17,021 bases of DNA. Origin: an uncultured bacterium. GTDB lineage: Bacteria > Bacillota > Clostridia > Lachnospirales > Lachnospiraceae. Below, in pieces: positions 1-6,176 of this stretch. Location of the stretch: positions 1 to 17,021 of the forward strand of contig CAJMQQ010000055.1 in the NCBI GenBank assembly GCA_905215625.1. The letters run 5' to 3'. Each line of letters starts with the position of its first letter. The first letter of the stretch is position 1. The notes beneath the pieces were generated by a model. That model was not told the DNA's origin and made no database searches. It was given only the letters and a program-made list of their open reading frames with translations. Made by a program: the position numbers and the translations under genes.

Positions 1-17
1 TGTCGTTTCTGTGCCAT
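1..17 (-). CDS. 5' end of a leftward gene running off the window, product unknown
   Basis: On the minus strand an ATG at 17-15 opens a frame reading Met-Ala-Gln-Lys-Arg before the window ends. The start is credible because a GGAGG lies at 29-25, seven bases upstream, and a near-perfect vegetative promoter lies further upstream (-35 at 76-71, -10 at 53-48). Only five full codons are visible, so no family can be assigned. The paired operator-like repeats around the promoter suggest a self-regulated gene, possibly a transcriptional regulator of the mobile element. That is inference. Confidence 0.6.
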
Positions 18-32
18 GCTAAGTCCTCCAAT

Positions 33-76
33 CTTTACACTGTCTATATTATAAAGCCCAAACTTTACAGTGTCAA
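33..76 (-). promoter_or_regulatory. Strong SigmaA promoter flanked by two operator-like repeats
   Basis: Read on the minus strand: TTGACA (76-71), a 17-base spacer, then TATAAT (53-48), matching the vegetative consensus at all 12 positions. Two near-identical 12-mers, GACACTGTAAAG at 74-63 and GACAGTGTAAAG at 44-33, lie exactly 30 bp apart. One overlaps the -35 and the other covers the expected transcription start. Each contains an imperfect dyad (ACA, one base, TGT). The layout is what a dimeric repressor operator pair would look like. The regulator is not identified. Confidence 0.72.
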
Positions 77-259
77 GTTTGAGAAGGATTTTAAGTTGTG
101 ATACTTGAAATTATTTTTTCCATAAACGGTTATTTATTTGGCATTTTTGAAACTTTCCCGTAGTAAGAGATAAGAAAAATATTTTGAAAGTTTTCTCTTA
201 AAACTTCGGCAAAATCGCTCTGTCCGGTGTTGTAGGTAGTGAGAGGAAAATTAGAGGGT

Positions 260-326
260 TTGGGATACTTCCCAACAAGCAAAATGCAGAGCATTTTCGG
301 AAAAGGGTACCCTTTTCCTATGCTTG
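260..326. repeat. Block of nested inverted repeats (oriT-like or regulatory)
   Basis: Three hairpins follow one another: TTGGGA/TCCCAA (260-265 with 270-275, 4-base loop), AAAATGC/GCATTTT (281-287 with 291-297, 3-base loop) and a perfect 20-bp palindrome at 299-318 centred on GGTACC. An outer pair, CAAGCA (276-281) and TGCTTG (321-326), encloses the second and third. Such stacked dyads are typical of relaxase nick regions on mobile elements but could also be an attenuator or recombinase-binding region for the genes downstream. No relaxase gene is in the window, so the oriT reading is inference. Confidence 0.6.
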
Positions 327-371
327 CTACGAAACTTTTCTTTTATCACACTACGAAAGGACAGGAAAAGA

Positions 372-629
372 ATGGAAAGGAAAAGAGAGATTGAAAACAG
401 CGGTTTTACGCCGAAAAAGGGTAATCCGCTGCATGAAACAGTTACTTACAAAATCGGCGGTACCATTTATGAAGTATCTACAATCTGTGGTGGTTCTGAA
501 CTGCTCTATGACAAAATGGAACGGCTTATAAAAGCGGAATCCGACAAAACGCCTACTGACAAGAAAGAAAAAGTCCGCTATAATGAGGATAGCAACCTGT
601 TTGTCGGGCGTTCATTACAGGAGGAATGA
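372..629 (+). CDS. TnpW-like transposon-encoded small protein
   Basis: An 85-residue basic protein beginning MERKREIENSGFTPKK and containing a conserved-looking core (TYKIGGTIYEVSTICGG, about residues 32-48, then KMERLI). It resembles the small TnpW-type proteins encoded just upstream of TnpX-type serine recombinases in Tn4451-like and related clostridial elements; their biochemical role is not established. The ATG at 372 is chosen over an upstream in-frame ATG at 324 because AGGAAAAG lies just before it and the upstream extension overlaps the inverted-repeat region. The gene ends five bases before the recombinase start, and the recombinase ribosome binding site lies over its last codons, so translation is probably coupled. 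Family assignment is by recognition and context. Confidence 0.72.
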   Translation: MERKREIENSGFTPKKGNPLHETVTYKIGGTIYEVSTICGGSELLYDKMERLIKAESDKTPTDKKEKVRYNEDSNLFVGRSLQEE

Positions 630-633
630 ACAC

Positions 634-2283
634 ATGACGACAACGAATATTTATCCCGACAACATTACCGCTTTATATGCCCGTTTAAGTCAAGAGGACG
701 CGCTTGACGGGGAGAGCAACAGCATTGCAAACCAGAAAAAGATTTTGCTCAAGTACGCAACAGACAACGGATTTCCAAATCTCACATTTTTCATTGACGA
801 CGGCGTTTCTGGCGTTACGTTTGACAGACCCGGCTGGAATGAGATGATAAGCCTTGCAGAAGCCGGAAAGGTCAAGACAGTTATCGTCAAAGATATGTCC
901 CGTATGGGGCGCGATTATCTGAAAGTCGGCTATTATACCGAGAGCTTTTTTGCCGAGCGTGATATTCGCTATATCGCAATCAATGACGGTGTGGACAGCG
1001 ACAAAGGCGACAACGAGTTTACCCCTTTCCGCAATCTGTTCAATGATTTTTACGCAAGGGATACAAGCAAAAAAATCCGCGCTGTCATGCGTGCAAAGGG
1101 CAATTCTGGCGAACATCTTTGCACAAATCCGCCCTATGGGTACAGGAAAGACCCTGACAACAAGAAGAAATGGATTGTGGACGAGGAAGCCGCTGAGGTC
1201 GTGAAGCGTATCTTTACATTGTGCATAGCAGGAAAAGGACCTATGCAGATTGCAAAGGTGCTGACAGCAGACAAGGTTTTGACGGTCAAAGCCTACTACG
1301 CAAAGCGTGACGGAAAGGCTATGCCGGACAACCTGTATCGGTGGGATTACAAATCCATATCGGGGATTTTGGAACGCCCGGAATATACGGGCTGTACGGT
1401 CAACTTCAAGACTTATTCCAAATCCCACAAGTTGAAAAAGCGTTTGCAGAACGCGCCGGAAAATTACCGTATCTTTCCCAATACGCAGCCTGCAATTATT
1501 GAGGAAAAAGTATTTGAGAGGGTACAGGAATTACGGGCAAACAAACGCCGTCCTGCAAAAACAGGCAAACAAGGTTTATTCTCTGGCTTGCTCTATTGCG
1601 CTGACTGCGGCGAAAAGCTGTACTTTTGCACGACAAACAATTTTGCGCCCAAGCAAGAGCATTATGTCTGCTCCAACTACAAGAGCAATACAGGTACTTG
1701 TTCCGCGCATTTTATCCGAGAAGAAACCTTAAAGCTGTTCGTCCGGCAGAGGATTTTTGATGTAACAGCTATGTTCTTTGACGATATACAGAACTTCCAA
1801 AACATGGTCTATCAACAGAGATTTACGGAAACAGAAAAGGCAGTAAAGCGGCAGAAAAAAGAACTGGAACAGGCAAGGAAACGGATTGCCGAACTTGACC
1901 GTATTTTCAAGCGGATTTACGAGGACGATATTAACGGCACAATCAGCCACGAAAGATTCTTGAAGTTATCCGCAGAGTATGAAGCGGAGCAAAAGGAACT
2001 GACAGAGTTTGTCAAGGTAGAGCAAGCTGCCGTTGATACTTACGAACAGGACAGAACAGATTTTGACAGCTTCGCCGCCGTTATCCGCAAGTATGTGGGA
2101 ATACGGGAATTAACACCTACTATCGTCAATGAGTTTGTGAAGAAAATCATAGTCCATGCGCCGGACAAGTCCACCGGACACCGCAGACAGCGGATAGAAA
2201 TTGTCTGGAACTTTATCGGGGAACTGGAACAGGACGAGAACAAGCAGACCATTGAACGGCAAAGAAAAGGCAGAACGGCATAG
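634..2283 (+). CDS. Large serine recombinase (TnpX/TndX type) of a mobile element
   Basis: A 549-residue site-specific recombinase expected to excise and integrate the element by a serine-linked mechanism. The N-terminal resolvase domain shows YARLSQED with the likely nucleophile Ser19, then SIANQ and KDMSRMGRDYLKVGYYTE. A recombinase domain follows (about 165-290, including NPPYGYRKD and EYTGC). A zinc ribbon has Cys322, Cys325, Cys346 and Cys356. A charged coiled-coil stretch (about 395-470) precedes a C-terminal DUF4368-like region. The ATG at 634 is preceded by AGGAGG at 619-624, ideal spacing, so longer in-frame starts are rejected. Length and domain order are normal for an intact enzyme. 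It is likely co-translated with the TnpW-like gene. Such genes usually sit near one end of Tn4451/Tn5397-like elements, so an attachment site should lie within a few hundred bases downstream. Confidence 0.93.
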   Translation: MTTTNIYPDNITALYARLSQEDALDGESNSIANQKKILLKYATDNGFPNLTFFIDDGVSGVTFDRPGWNEMISLAEAGKVKTVIVKDMSRMGRDYLKVGYYTESFFAERDIRYIAINDGVDSDKGDNEFTPFRNLFNDFYARDTSKKIRAVMRAKGNSGEHLCTNPPYGYRKDPDNKKKWIVDEEAAEVVKRIFTLCIAGKGPMQIAKVLTADKVLTVKAYYAKRDGKAMPDNLYRWDYKSISGILERPEYTGCTVNFKTYSKSHKLKKRLQNAPENYRIFPNTQPAIIEEKVFERVQELRANKRRPAKTGKQGLFSGLLYCADCGEKLYFCTTNNFAPKQEHYVCSNYKSNTGTCSAHFIREETLKLFVRQRIFDVTAMFFDDIQNFQNMVYQQRFTETEKAVKRQKKELEQARKRIAELDRIFKRIYEDDINGTISHERFLKLSAEYEAEQKELTEFVKVEQAAVDTYEQDRTDFDSFAAVIRKYVGIRELTPTIVNEFVKKIIVHAPDKSTGHRRQRIEIVWNFIGELEQDENKQTIERQRKGRTA

Positions 2284-2299
2284 CCTTTTGACTATGCCG
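2276..2299 (+). repeat. Hairpin overlapping the recombinase stop codon
   Basis: CGGCATAG (2276-2283) and CTATGCCG (2292-2299) form a perfect 8-bp stem with an 8-base loop. The left arm contains the TAG stop codon of the recombinase. No uridine run follows, so it is not a standard intrinsic terminator. It might act as an mRNA 3' stabiliser or be part of the element's terminal sequence. The rest of 2300-2479 holds no gene I can support; it is AT-rich and probably contains the element/chromosome junction. Confidence 0.5.
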
Positions 2300-2479
2300 C
2301 CCTGCGGTAATACAATTACTTCCTTATGGGTGTGCCGCTTTAGCGTGTCAGTCTTTTTTATTGCAAATTAGTAATAGATGTATATTTAATGTAGTATGCC
2401 TTTAGAGAGGTATCCTTATAAAAAATATAGCAACTTAAAAGAAATCTCTGGCTATTATTAATTCAATAAAAACCATACG

Positions 2480-2956
2480 TTACTCAAATTCAGTGCGAAT
2501 AATTATCTCTTTCGGGAGATTAAAAATCTCTTTTTTTAAAAATAACGGATAAAAGTATTCGTCTTTTAATCTATCAAATTCTAACCATTCGAAAGTATGT
2601 GTATGCCTGCCTTCTGGCATGGTAAAAACAGTGCCATGTTCCAATAAATTCGTATCTGAGAAGTCCATCAAGAAGTAAATACAAAGTTCATGGTAACGGA
2701 GGTTATCCACGTCTTCCGTAAAAAATGCCTGATTGAGCCATAATGGACGGGAAATCCTTGAAGTTATGCCGAGTTCTTCCTGCACTTCCCGTATGATTGC
2801 ATTTTCAGCTGTTTCTCCCATTGTTACTCTCCCGCCAGGTAAGTAAAAGTATGGGGAACGTTCGTCGTGCATCGCCAGAATTTTGTTCTCTGAAATCATC
2901 ACTGCACATACTCTATAATTAAATTTTTGATTTTCACATTTAAATGAAATGTCCAT
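2480..2956 (-). CDS. NUDIX hydrolase
   Basis: A 158-residue protein with a complete Nudix box at residues 42-64: Gly42, Glu48, then REVQEELGI (Arg56-Ile64), matching G-x5-E-x7-REUxEExGU. The metal-binding glutamates are present, so it should hydrolyse a nucleoside diphosphate linked to another group; the substrate cannot be told from sequence. The preceding stretch (FYLPGG) is the usual lead-in strand. The ATG at 2956 is preceded by AAGAGG at suitable spacing, and an extended -10 promoter lies upstream. It stands alone between the mobile element end and the spore protein gene, pointing left, and no strong terminator follows it. It looks like an accessory gene, either chromosomal cargo or carried by an element. 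Confidence 0.9.
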   Translation of the reverse strand: MDISFKCENQKFNYRVCAVMISENKILAMHDERSPYFYLPGGRVTMGETAENAIIREVQEELGITSRISRPLWLNQAFFTEDVDNLRYHELCIYFLMDFSDTNLLEHGTVFTMPEGRHTHTFEWLEFDRLKDEYFYPLFLKKEIFNLPKEIIIRTEFE

Positions 2957-3009
2957 AGCGTACCTCTTACTTCCTATCTTTCATTTTCTCGCTTCGTCAT
3001 GTTGTTTTT

Positions 3010-3038
3010 ATTATACCATAATACCAGATACGTGGAAA
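3010..3038 (-). promoter_or_regulatory. Vegetative promoter for the NUDIX gene
   Basis: On the minus strand TTTCCA (3038-3033), a 17-base spacer, and TATAAT (3015-3010) preceded by TGG, giving an extended -10 (TG-N-TATAAT). It lies about 55 bp upstream of the NUDIX start and just past the terminator of the upstream spore gene, so it would uncouple the two. Confidence 0.6.
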
Positions 3039-3040
3039 GA

Positions 3041-3083
3041 AAAAATCTCCGGATTACCACGTTTTTGGAAATCCGGAGATTTT
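3041..3083 (-). terminator. Intrinsic terminator of the spore protein gene
   Basis: A perfect 14-bp stem, 3042-3055 with 3070-3083 (core TCTCCGGATT / AATCCGGAGA), with a 14-base loop. Read leftward it is followed by a T-rich tail (TTTTTCTTTC). It lies about 40 bp beyond the stop codon of the minus-strand spore protein gene. It has A/T on both sides and may work in both directions. Confidence 0.85.
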
Positions 3084-3122
3084 GCCACATCTTTGTGACG
3101 GAATTACTTATTCAGGCAGATT

Positions 3123-3332
3123 TTATTTGCCTGCCATCTGACGCTCCTGAGCCTCAATCATTTTCTTAACCATATAGCCGCCTACAGATCCATTCTGTGC
3201 GGAAGTTAAGTTGCCGTTGTAACCATTGGTTAACGGTACTCCCAGTTCGCTTGCAACTTCCATTTTGAATCTGTCCATTGCCTCTTTTGCTTCTGGTACG
3301 TTAGTTTTGTTAGAAGAATTGTTTGTAGACAT
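3123..3332 (-). CDS. Small acid-soluble spore protein, alpha/beta type
   Basis: A 69-residue protein of normal family length. It shows the hallmarks of the DNA-binding spore proteins that saturate forespore DNA and protect it: the N-terminal helix segment (MDRFKMEVASELGVPL, about residues 19-34), the Gly-Asn-rich turn (NGYNGNLTSAQNGSVGG) and the C-terminal helix (MVKKMIEAQERQM). The GPR protease site normally lies near the start of the first helix. Start at 3332 is supported by AAAGGAGG in good position. It is a single gene with its own terminator, expected to be SigmaG-controlled in late sporulation. It is good evidence that the host forms spores. Confidence 0.95.
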   Translation of the reverse strand: MSTNNSSNKTNVPEAKEAMDRFKMEVASELGVPLTNGYNGNLTSAQNGSVGGYMVKKMIEAQERQMAGK

Positions 3333-3401
3333 ATAAAACCCTCCTTTGATTCGGTTTCCACCGACTTTATTTGTTTTGCATCGGCGGTTTGTTTTTTGCT
3401 A

Positions 3402-3413
3402 CATCCGTAGTAT
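3402..3413 (-). promoter_or_regulatory. Possible SigmaG-type -10 for the spore protein gene
   Basis: Read leftward, the sequence about 75 bp upstream of the spore gene start contains ATATACTACG, which includes ATACTA, close to the SigmaG -10 (CATACTA-like). I do not see a convincing TGAATA-like -35 at the right distance, so this rests on gene identity plus a partial match. Confidence 0.35.
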
Positions 3414-3478
3414 ATGTGGAATCAGATTTAATAAACTAGAAGGTTTTGTGCATTCTTCCAGATGTTAGAAATTATAGA

Positions 3479-3508
3479 TTGACAGCAATTAAAATGCCAT
3501 GCTACTAT
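3479..3508 (+). promoter_or_regulatory. Candidate promoter upstream of the transporter remnant
   Basis: TTGACA at 3479-3484, an 18-base spacer, and TACTAT at 3503-3508. The -35 is perfect and the -10 matches four of six. It points rightward and could drive transcription through the transporter remnant into the unrecognised gene at 3677. Confidence 0.45.
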
Positions 3509-3531
3509 ACAGCTATCTTTTTGCGTTCTAA

Positions 3532-3651
3532 AATACATTGTCTTTATTTGTTGCTCTTTTTTCCCTGACGGTGCTGCTGGCCAAGATACCCAGCGGTATT
3601 TTTGCTGATACCTATAGCCGCAAAACAACTATAGGAATTATTGAATACATA
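3532..3651 (+). pseudogene. Remnant of an MFS transporter (helix 2 and motif A)
   Basis: No usable ORF exists here, but reading frame 1 from 3532 gives about 40 residues: a hydrophobic helix (LFVALFSLTVLLAKIP) followed by SGIFADTYSRKTTIG. This is a textbook match to the end of transmembrane helix 2 and the helix 2-3 loop (motif A, G-x3-D-x2-GR-K type) of Major Facilitator Superfamily exporters. The frame is closed by TAA at 3529 just upstream and TAA at 3688 downstream, and neither the first helix nor helices 3-12 are present. It is therefore a fragment left by deletion. The flanking gene at 3677 begins right after it. Confidence 0.7.
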
Positions 3652-3676
3652 ATTAAAAATTGTGGAGGCGTTTGCG

Positions 3677-4051
3677 ATGTTTGGATTTAAGAAAACAGAA
3701 AAGAAGCCGCTTTTCATTAAGGCAAAAGACGTATTTTCCATTATCAAAGCTGATTATGATGCAGGAGTTGCTTTTTGTTTGATCGATTTCAATTTAGAGG
3801 GTAACATCTATACAATGGGGTCGGTGCTCATTCCAGACAGCGAAGAGAAAAAGGAAAACATATATTTTGTTTTTGAAGACAAGCAGTATGATACTTATGA
3901 GGAATTTATAGAAGGTTCTAAGGTTGGAGGAATGAAACTTTTCCATACAGATGCAATCATTGAGGTTCTGCGTGCAGGGATTATTGATGGGGAACCAATG
4001 ATAAAAACACCCTGGGGAGATACCCGATTAGCTGAAATGGCAGTAAAATGA
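3677..4051 (+). CDS. Conserved-looking 124-aa protein of unknown function
   Basis: A soluble, acidic 124-residue protein (MFGFKKTEKKPLFIK at the N-terminus) that I do not recognise. It has no signal peptide or membrane helix and alternates short hydrophobic strands with charged loops, suggesting a small alpha/beta domain. A YDTYEEFIEGSKVGG stretch lies near residues 75-90. The ATG at 3677 is preferred over the in-frame GTG at 3662 because GGAGG lies at 3664-3668, eight bases before it. The truncated acetyltransferase gene starts 12 bp after it with its own ribosome binding site, so the two were probably one transcription unit. Its place among gene remnants means it may itself be a surviving passenger. 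Confidence 0.65.
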   Translation: MFGFKKTEKKPLFIKAKDVFSIIKADYDAGVAFCLIDFNLEGNIYTMGSVLIPDSEEKKENIYFVFEDKQYDTYEEFIEGSKVGGMKLFHTDAIIEVLRAGIIDGEPMIKTPWGDTRLAEMAVK

Positions 4052-4063
4052 GGAGAACGAGCT

Positions 4064-4426
4064 ATGAAAGTTGAATTAGAGAAATGGACATTGGACGAGA
4101 AGGAAGCTTTAATAAAGCTGTGCAATACGATAGATAGAAAGTATTTGTCCGATCGACTGCCAGATCCATACACAGAGGAGTCTGCCGAATGGTGGCTGAA
4201 TATGGTAAAAGAACAGGATGGAAACACGGGGATGTTCCGAAAAATCGTTGTAAACGATCACATAATCGGAACCATTTCTGTTGAACAAAAAGAAGACGTT
4301 TACCGGAAAGATGCTGAAATCGGGTATTATCTGCTTCAAGAAGAATATTCAAAGGGCATTATGACAGAATCCGTAACACACAAAAAACAAAAAAATCTTA
4401 TAAAATCACTTGTTTATCTGAAATAA
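4064..4426 (+). pseudogene. Truncated GNAT (RimJ/RimL-type) acetyltransferase
   Basis: The first 97 or so residues look like the N-terminal half of a GNAT-fold N-acetyltransferase of the RimJ/RimL kind: an early helix (LDEKEALIKLCNTIDR), the PYTEESAEWWL segment, strand IIGTISVEQ, then AEIGYYLLQEEYSKGIMTESV, where acetyl-CoA binding motif A begins. From about residue 104 the sequence changes to a lysine-rich tail (THKKQKNLIKSLVYLK) and stops at 120, whereas family members are about 170-185 residues. The missing part includes the second half of the acetyl-CoA site, so activity is unlikely. The start at 4064 has a GGAG at good spacing. The break lies just upstream of the rsmD promoter, consistent with a deletion that joined accessory DNA to the core operon. 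Confidence 0.75.
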
Positions 4427-4438
4427 TCATATTATACT
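4410..4438 (+). promoter_or_regulatory. Promoter of the rsmD-coaD operon
   Basis: TTGTTT (4410-4415), a 17-base spacer, and TATACT (4433-4438), followed about 30 bp later by the rsmD start. The -35 lies inside the tail of the truncated acetyltransferase frame, which suggests that tail is not under coding selection. Confidence 0.7.
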
Positions 4439-4469
4439 GTTATTTGTGTAAGAAAGGACTATAAAATAT

Positions 4470-5051
4470 ATGAGAGTAATCGCAGGCAGCGCCAAGCGGC
4501 TGCAGTTAAAAACTATAGAAGGAATGGACACCAGACCCACTACCGACCGGATTAAAGAAACCTTATTTAATATGCTTCAGCCGGAAATTCTGGACTGTTC
4601 TTTTTTAGATTTATTCGCCGGAAGCGGAGCCATTGGGATTGAGGCATTAAGCAGGGGCGCGGACGAAGCTGTTTTTGTAGAGCAAAGTCCGAAGGCTTGT
4701 ACTTGTATCCGGGACAATTTAAAAACTACCCGTTTAGAAGACAAGGCAAGCGTACTGGAGCTGGATGTACTGTCCGCTCTAAAACGTCTGGAACACAGAG
4801 GACGTCCGTTCGATCTGATCTTTATGGATCCGCCTTACCGGATGGACTTAGAAAAGCAGGTCTTAACCTATCTAAGGGACTCCAGTCTGGCAGACAGCCA
4901 CACCTTAATTGTAGCGGAAGCCTCTTTAGATACGGATTTTTCCTGGCTTTCCCAGATGGGATACCGGCTTTTAAAAAATAAAGAATATAAAACCAATAAA
5001 CATATGTTTATGGAAAAAACGGCGTATCAGACGCCGGTTAATGGGAGATAA
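4470..5051 (+). CDS. rsmD: 16S rRNA (guanine(966)-N2)-methyltransferase RsmD
   Basis: A 193-residue SAM-dependent methyltransferase of normal family length. It starts with the family signature MRVIAGSAKR and carries TRPTTDRIKETLFNML (about 21-36), the SAM-binding loop DLFAGSGAIGIEAL (47-60) and the catalytic DPPY (120-123) of N6-adenine/N2-guanine methylases. RsmD methylates G966 of 16S rRNA in the assembled small subunit. The ATG at 4470 is the canonical start; an AAAGGA lies upstream, at rather long spacing. The gene is followed seven bases after its stop by coaD, the same rsmD-coaD pairing seen in Bacillus (ylbH-ylbI), so an operon is very likely. Confidence 0.95.
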   Translation: MRVIAGSAKRLQLKTIEGMDTRPTTDRIKETLFNMLQPEILDCSFLDLFAGSGAIGIEALSRGADEAVFVEQSPKACTCIRDNLKTTRLEDKASVLELDVLSALKRLEHRGRPFDLIFMDPPYRMDLEKQVLTYLRDSSLADSHTLIVAEASLDTDFSWLSQMGYRLLKNKEYKTNKHMFMEKTAYQTPVNGR

Positions 5052-5058
5052 ACAAAGC

Positions 5059-5547
5059 ATGACAGTAGCAGTATATCCAGGAAGTTTTGATCCGGTTACC
5101 TTAGGCCATTACGATATTATAGAGCGGACTTCCAAAATTATGGACAAAGTAATTATCGGAGTTTTACAGAATAAGTCTAAAACACCGTTGTTTTCCTCAG
5201 AAGAACGTGTTAATATGTTAAAAGAAGTAACAGCCGGCCTGAAAAATGTAGAAGTCCGCAGTTTTGACGGTCTTTTGATTGATTTTGCAAAAAGCTGCAA
5301 TGCAACAGTGGTTGTTAGAGGACTTCGGGCGGTTACAGATTTTGAATATGAGCTTCAGCTGGCCCAGACCAACCGGGTTATTGCGCCGGATATTGATACC
5401 CTGTTTTTAAATACCAATTTAAAATATTCGTATTTAAGTTCCAGCGTGGTAAAAGAAATTGCAGAGTTTGGGGGAGACATCAGTATGTTCCTTCATCCTC
5501 AGATAGCAGATAAAGTAAAGGCAAAATTTGCCCAGGCAAAAGCCTGA
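5059..5547 (+). CDS. coaD: Phosphopantetheine adenylyltransferase
   Basis: A 162-residue nucleotidyltransferase that transfers AMP from ATP to 4'-phosphopantetheine, the penultimate step of coenzyme A synthesis. It shows YPGSFDPVTLGH near the N-terminus (the (H/T)xGH nucleotide-binding motif), RGLRAVTDFEYELQ in the middle and the YLSSSVVKEIA motif towards the end. The start is set at 5059 rather than the in-frame ATG at 5041: the shorter form gives MTVAVYPGSF as in the family, and the GGGAG at 5043-5047 serves as ribosome binding site, while nothing suitable precedes 5041. It lies directly downstream of rsmD and upstream of the coiled-coil gene. Confidence 0.95.
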   Translation: MTVAVYPGSFDPVTLGHYDIIERTSKIMDKVIIGVLQNKSKTPLFSSEERVNMLKEVTAGLKNVEVRSFDGLLIDFAKSCNATVVVRGLRAVTDFEYELQLAQTNRVIAPDIDTLFLNTNLKYSYLSSSVVKEIAEFGGDISMFLHPQIADKVKAKFAQAKA

Positions 5548-5571
5548 TAAAAAGGGTTAAGGAGAATCGTT

Positions 5572-6159
5572 ATGGTAAGCAGAATCGAACAGTTAATTAA
5601 TGAAATTGAAGAGTTTATTGATGGATGTAAGAGCCAGCCTTTTTCAAACAGCAATATTATTGTCAATAAAGAAGAATTAGAAGAGCTTTTAGTAGAGCTG
5701 CGCCTTCGGATTCCGGATGAGATCAAGCAGTACCAGAAAATCATCAGCAATCAGGACGCAATTTTAAATCAGGCCCGTACCCAGGCAGACGCTATGCTTC
5801 AGGAGGCAAACGCCCAGACCAACGAATTGGTAAATGAACATGAGATTATGCAGAAAGCTTACTCCCATGCAAACGAAGTCGTAGAGCAGGCCAATATCCA
5901 GGCTCAGGCCATTGTAGACAATGCAGTCAATGATGCCAACAACATCCGTCAGGGAGCCATCCAGTACACAGACGATATGCTGCGCAGCCTGCAGACCATT
6001 ATCACCCATTCTATGGAAGGAGCCAAAGGACGTTTTGATGCATTTATGTCTTCTATGCAGTCCAGCTACGACGTAGTTTCTTCCAACCGCAATGAGCTGG
6101 CAGGCGGAATCGCTGCTCCGGCCGAAGAAGAGCAGCAGCCGGAAGGCGGACAAAACTAA
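5572..6159 (+). CDS. Coiled-coil protein, 195 aa, function unknown
   Basis: A 195-residue hydrophilic protein without signal peptide or membrane helix. Its N-terminus (MVSRIEQLINEIEEFIDGC) and the VNKEELEELLVELRLRIPDEIKQYQ segment lead into a long heptad-like, Ala/Gln/Asn-rich helix (about 60-130: repeats of QAnaxxA, NEVVEQANIQAQAIV). The tail is acidic and low-complexity (PAEEEQQPEGGQN). Such proteins are often loosely labelled V-type ATPase subunit H-like or DivIVA-like because of the helix alone; I see no DivIVA membrane-targeting motif, so I leave the function open. The ATG at 5572 has AAGGAG seven bases upstream. It follows coaD by 24 bp and is probably the last gene of the rsmD operon. 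Confidence 0.85.
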   Translation: MVSRIEQLINEIEEFIDGCKSQPFSNSNIIVNKEELEELLVELRLRIPDEIKQYQKIISNQDAILNQARTQADAMLQEANAQTNELVNEHEIMQKAYSHANEVVEQANIQAQAIVDNAVNDANNIRQGAIQYTDDMLRSLQTIITHSMEGAKGRFDAFMSSMQSSYDVVSSNRNELAGGIAAPAEEEQQPEGGQN

Positions 6160-6176
6160 GGCATCTAAGCAATATT

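Noticed and set aside
150..193. AAACTTTC/GAAAGTTT inverted repeat in the left intergenic region
   Set aside because: It is an 8-bp AT-rich match with a 28-base loop in an AT-rich stretch; no neighbouring signal supports a role.
685..1428. A 247-codon open frame on the minus strand inside the recombinase gene
   Set aside because: It is the antisense shadow of a clearly real, domain-complete recombinase, has no ribosome binding site and resembles no protein family.
2336..2358. CGCTTTAGCG followed by a T run as a recombinase terminator
   Set aside because: The stem is only four base pairs with a two-base loop, which cannot form a stable hairpin.
2418..2455. Possible terminator after the NUDIX gene (ATAGC/GCTAT with T run, leftward)
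   Set aside because: A 5-bp AT-rich stem with a loop of about 20 bases is too weak to support.
3611..3635. CCTATAG/CTATAGG inverted repeat near the transporter remnant
   Set aside because: It falls within the old transporter coding sequence, is only 7 bp with an 11-base loop and no T run, and could be chance.
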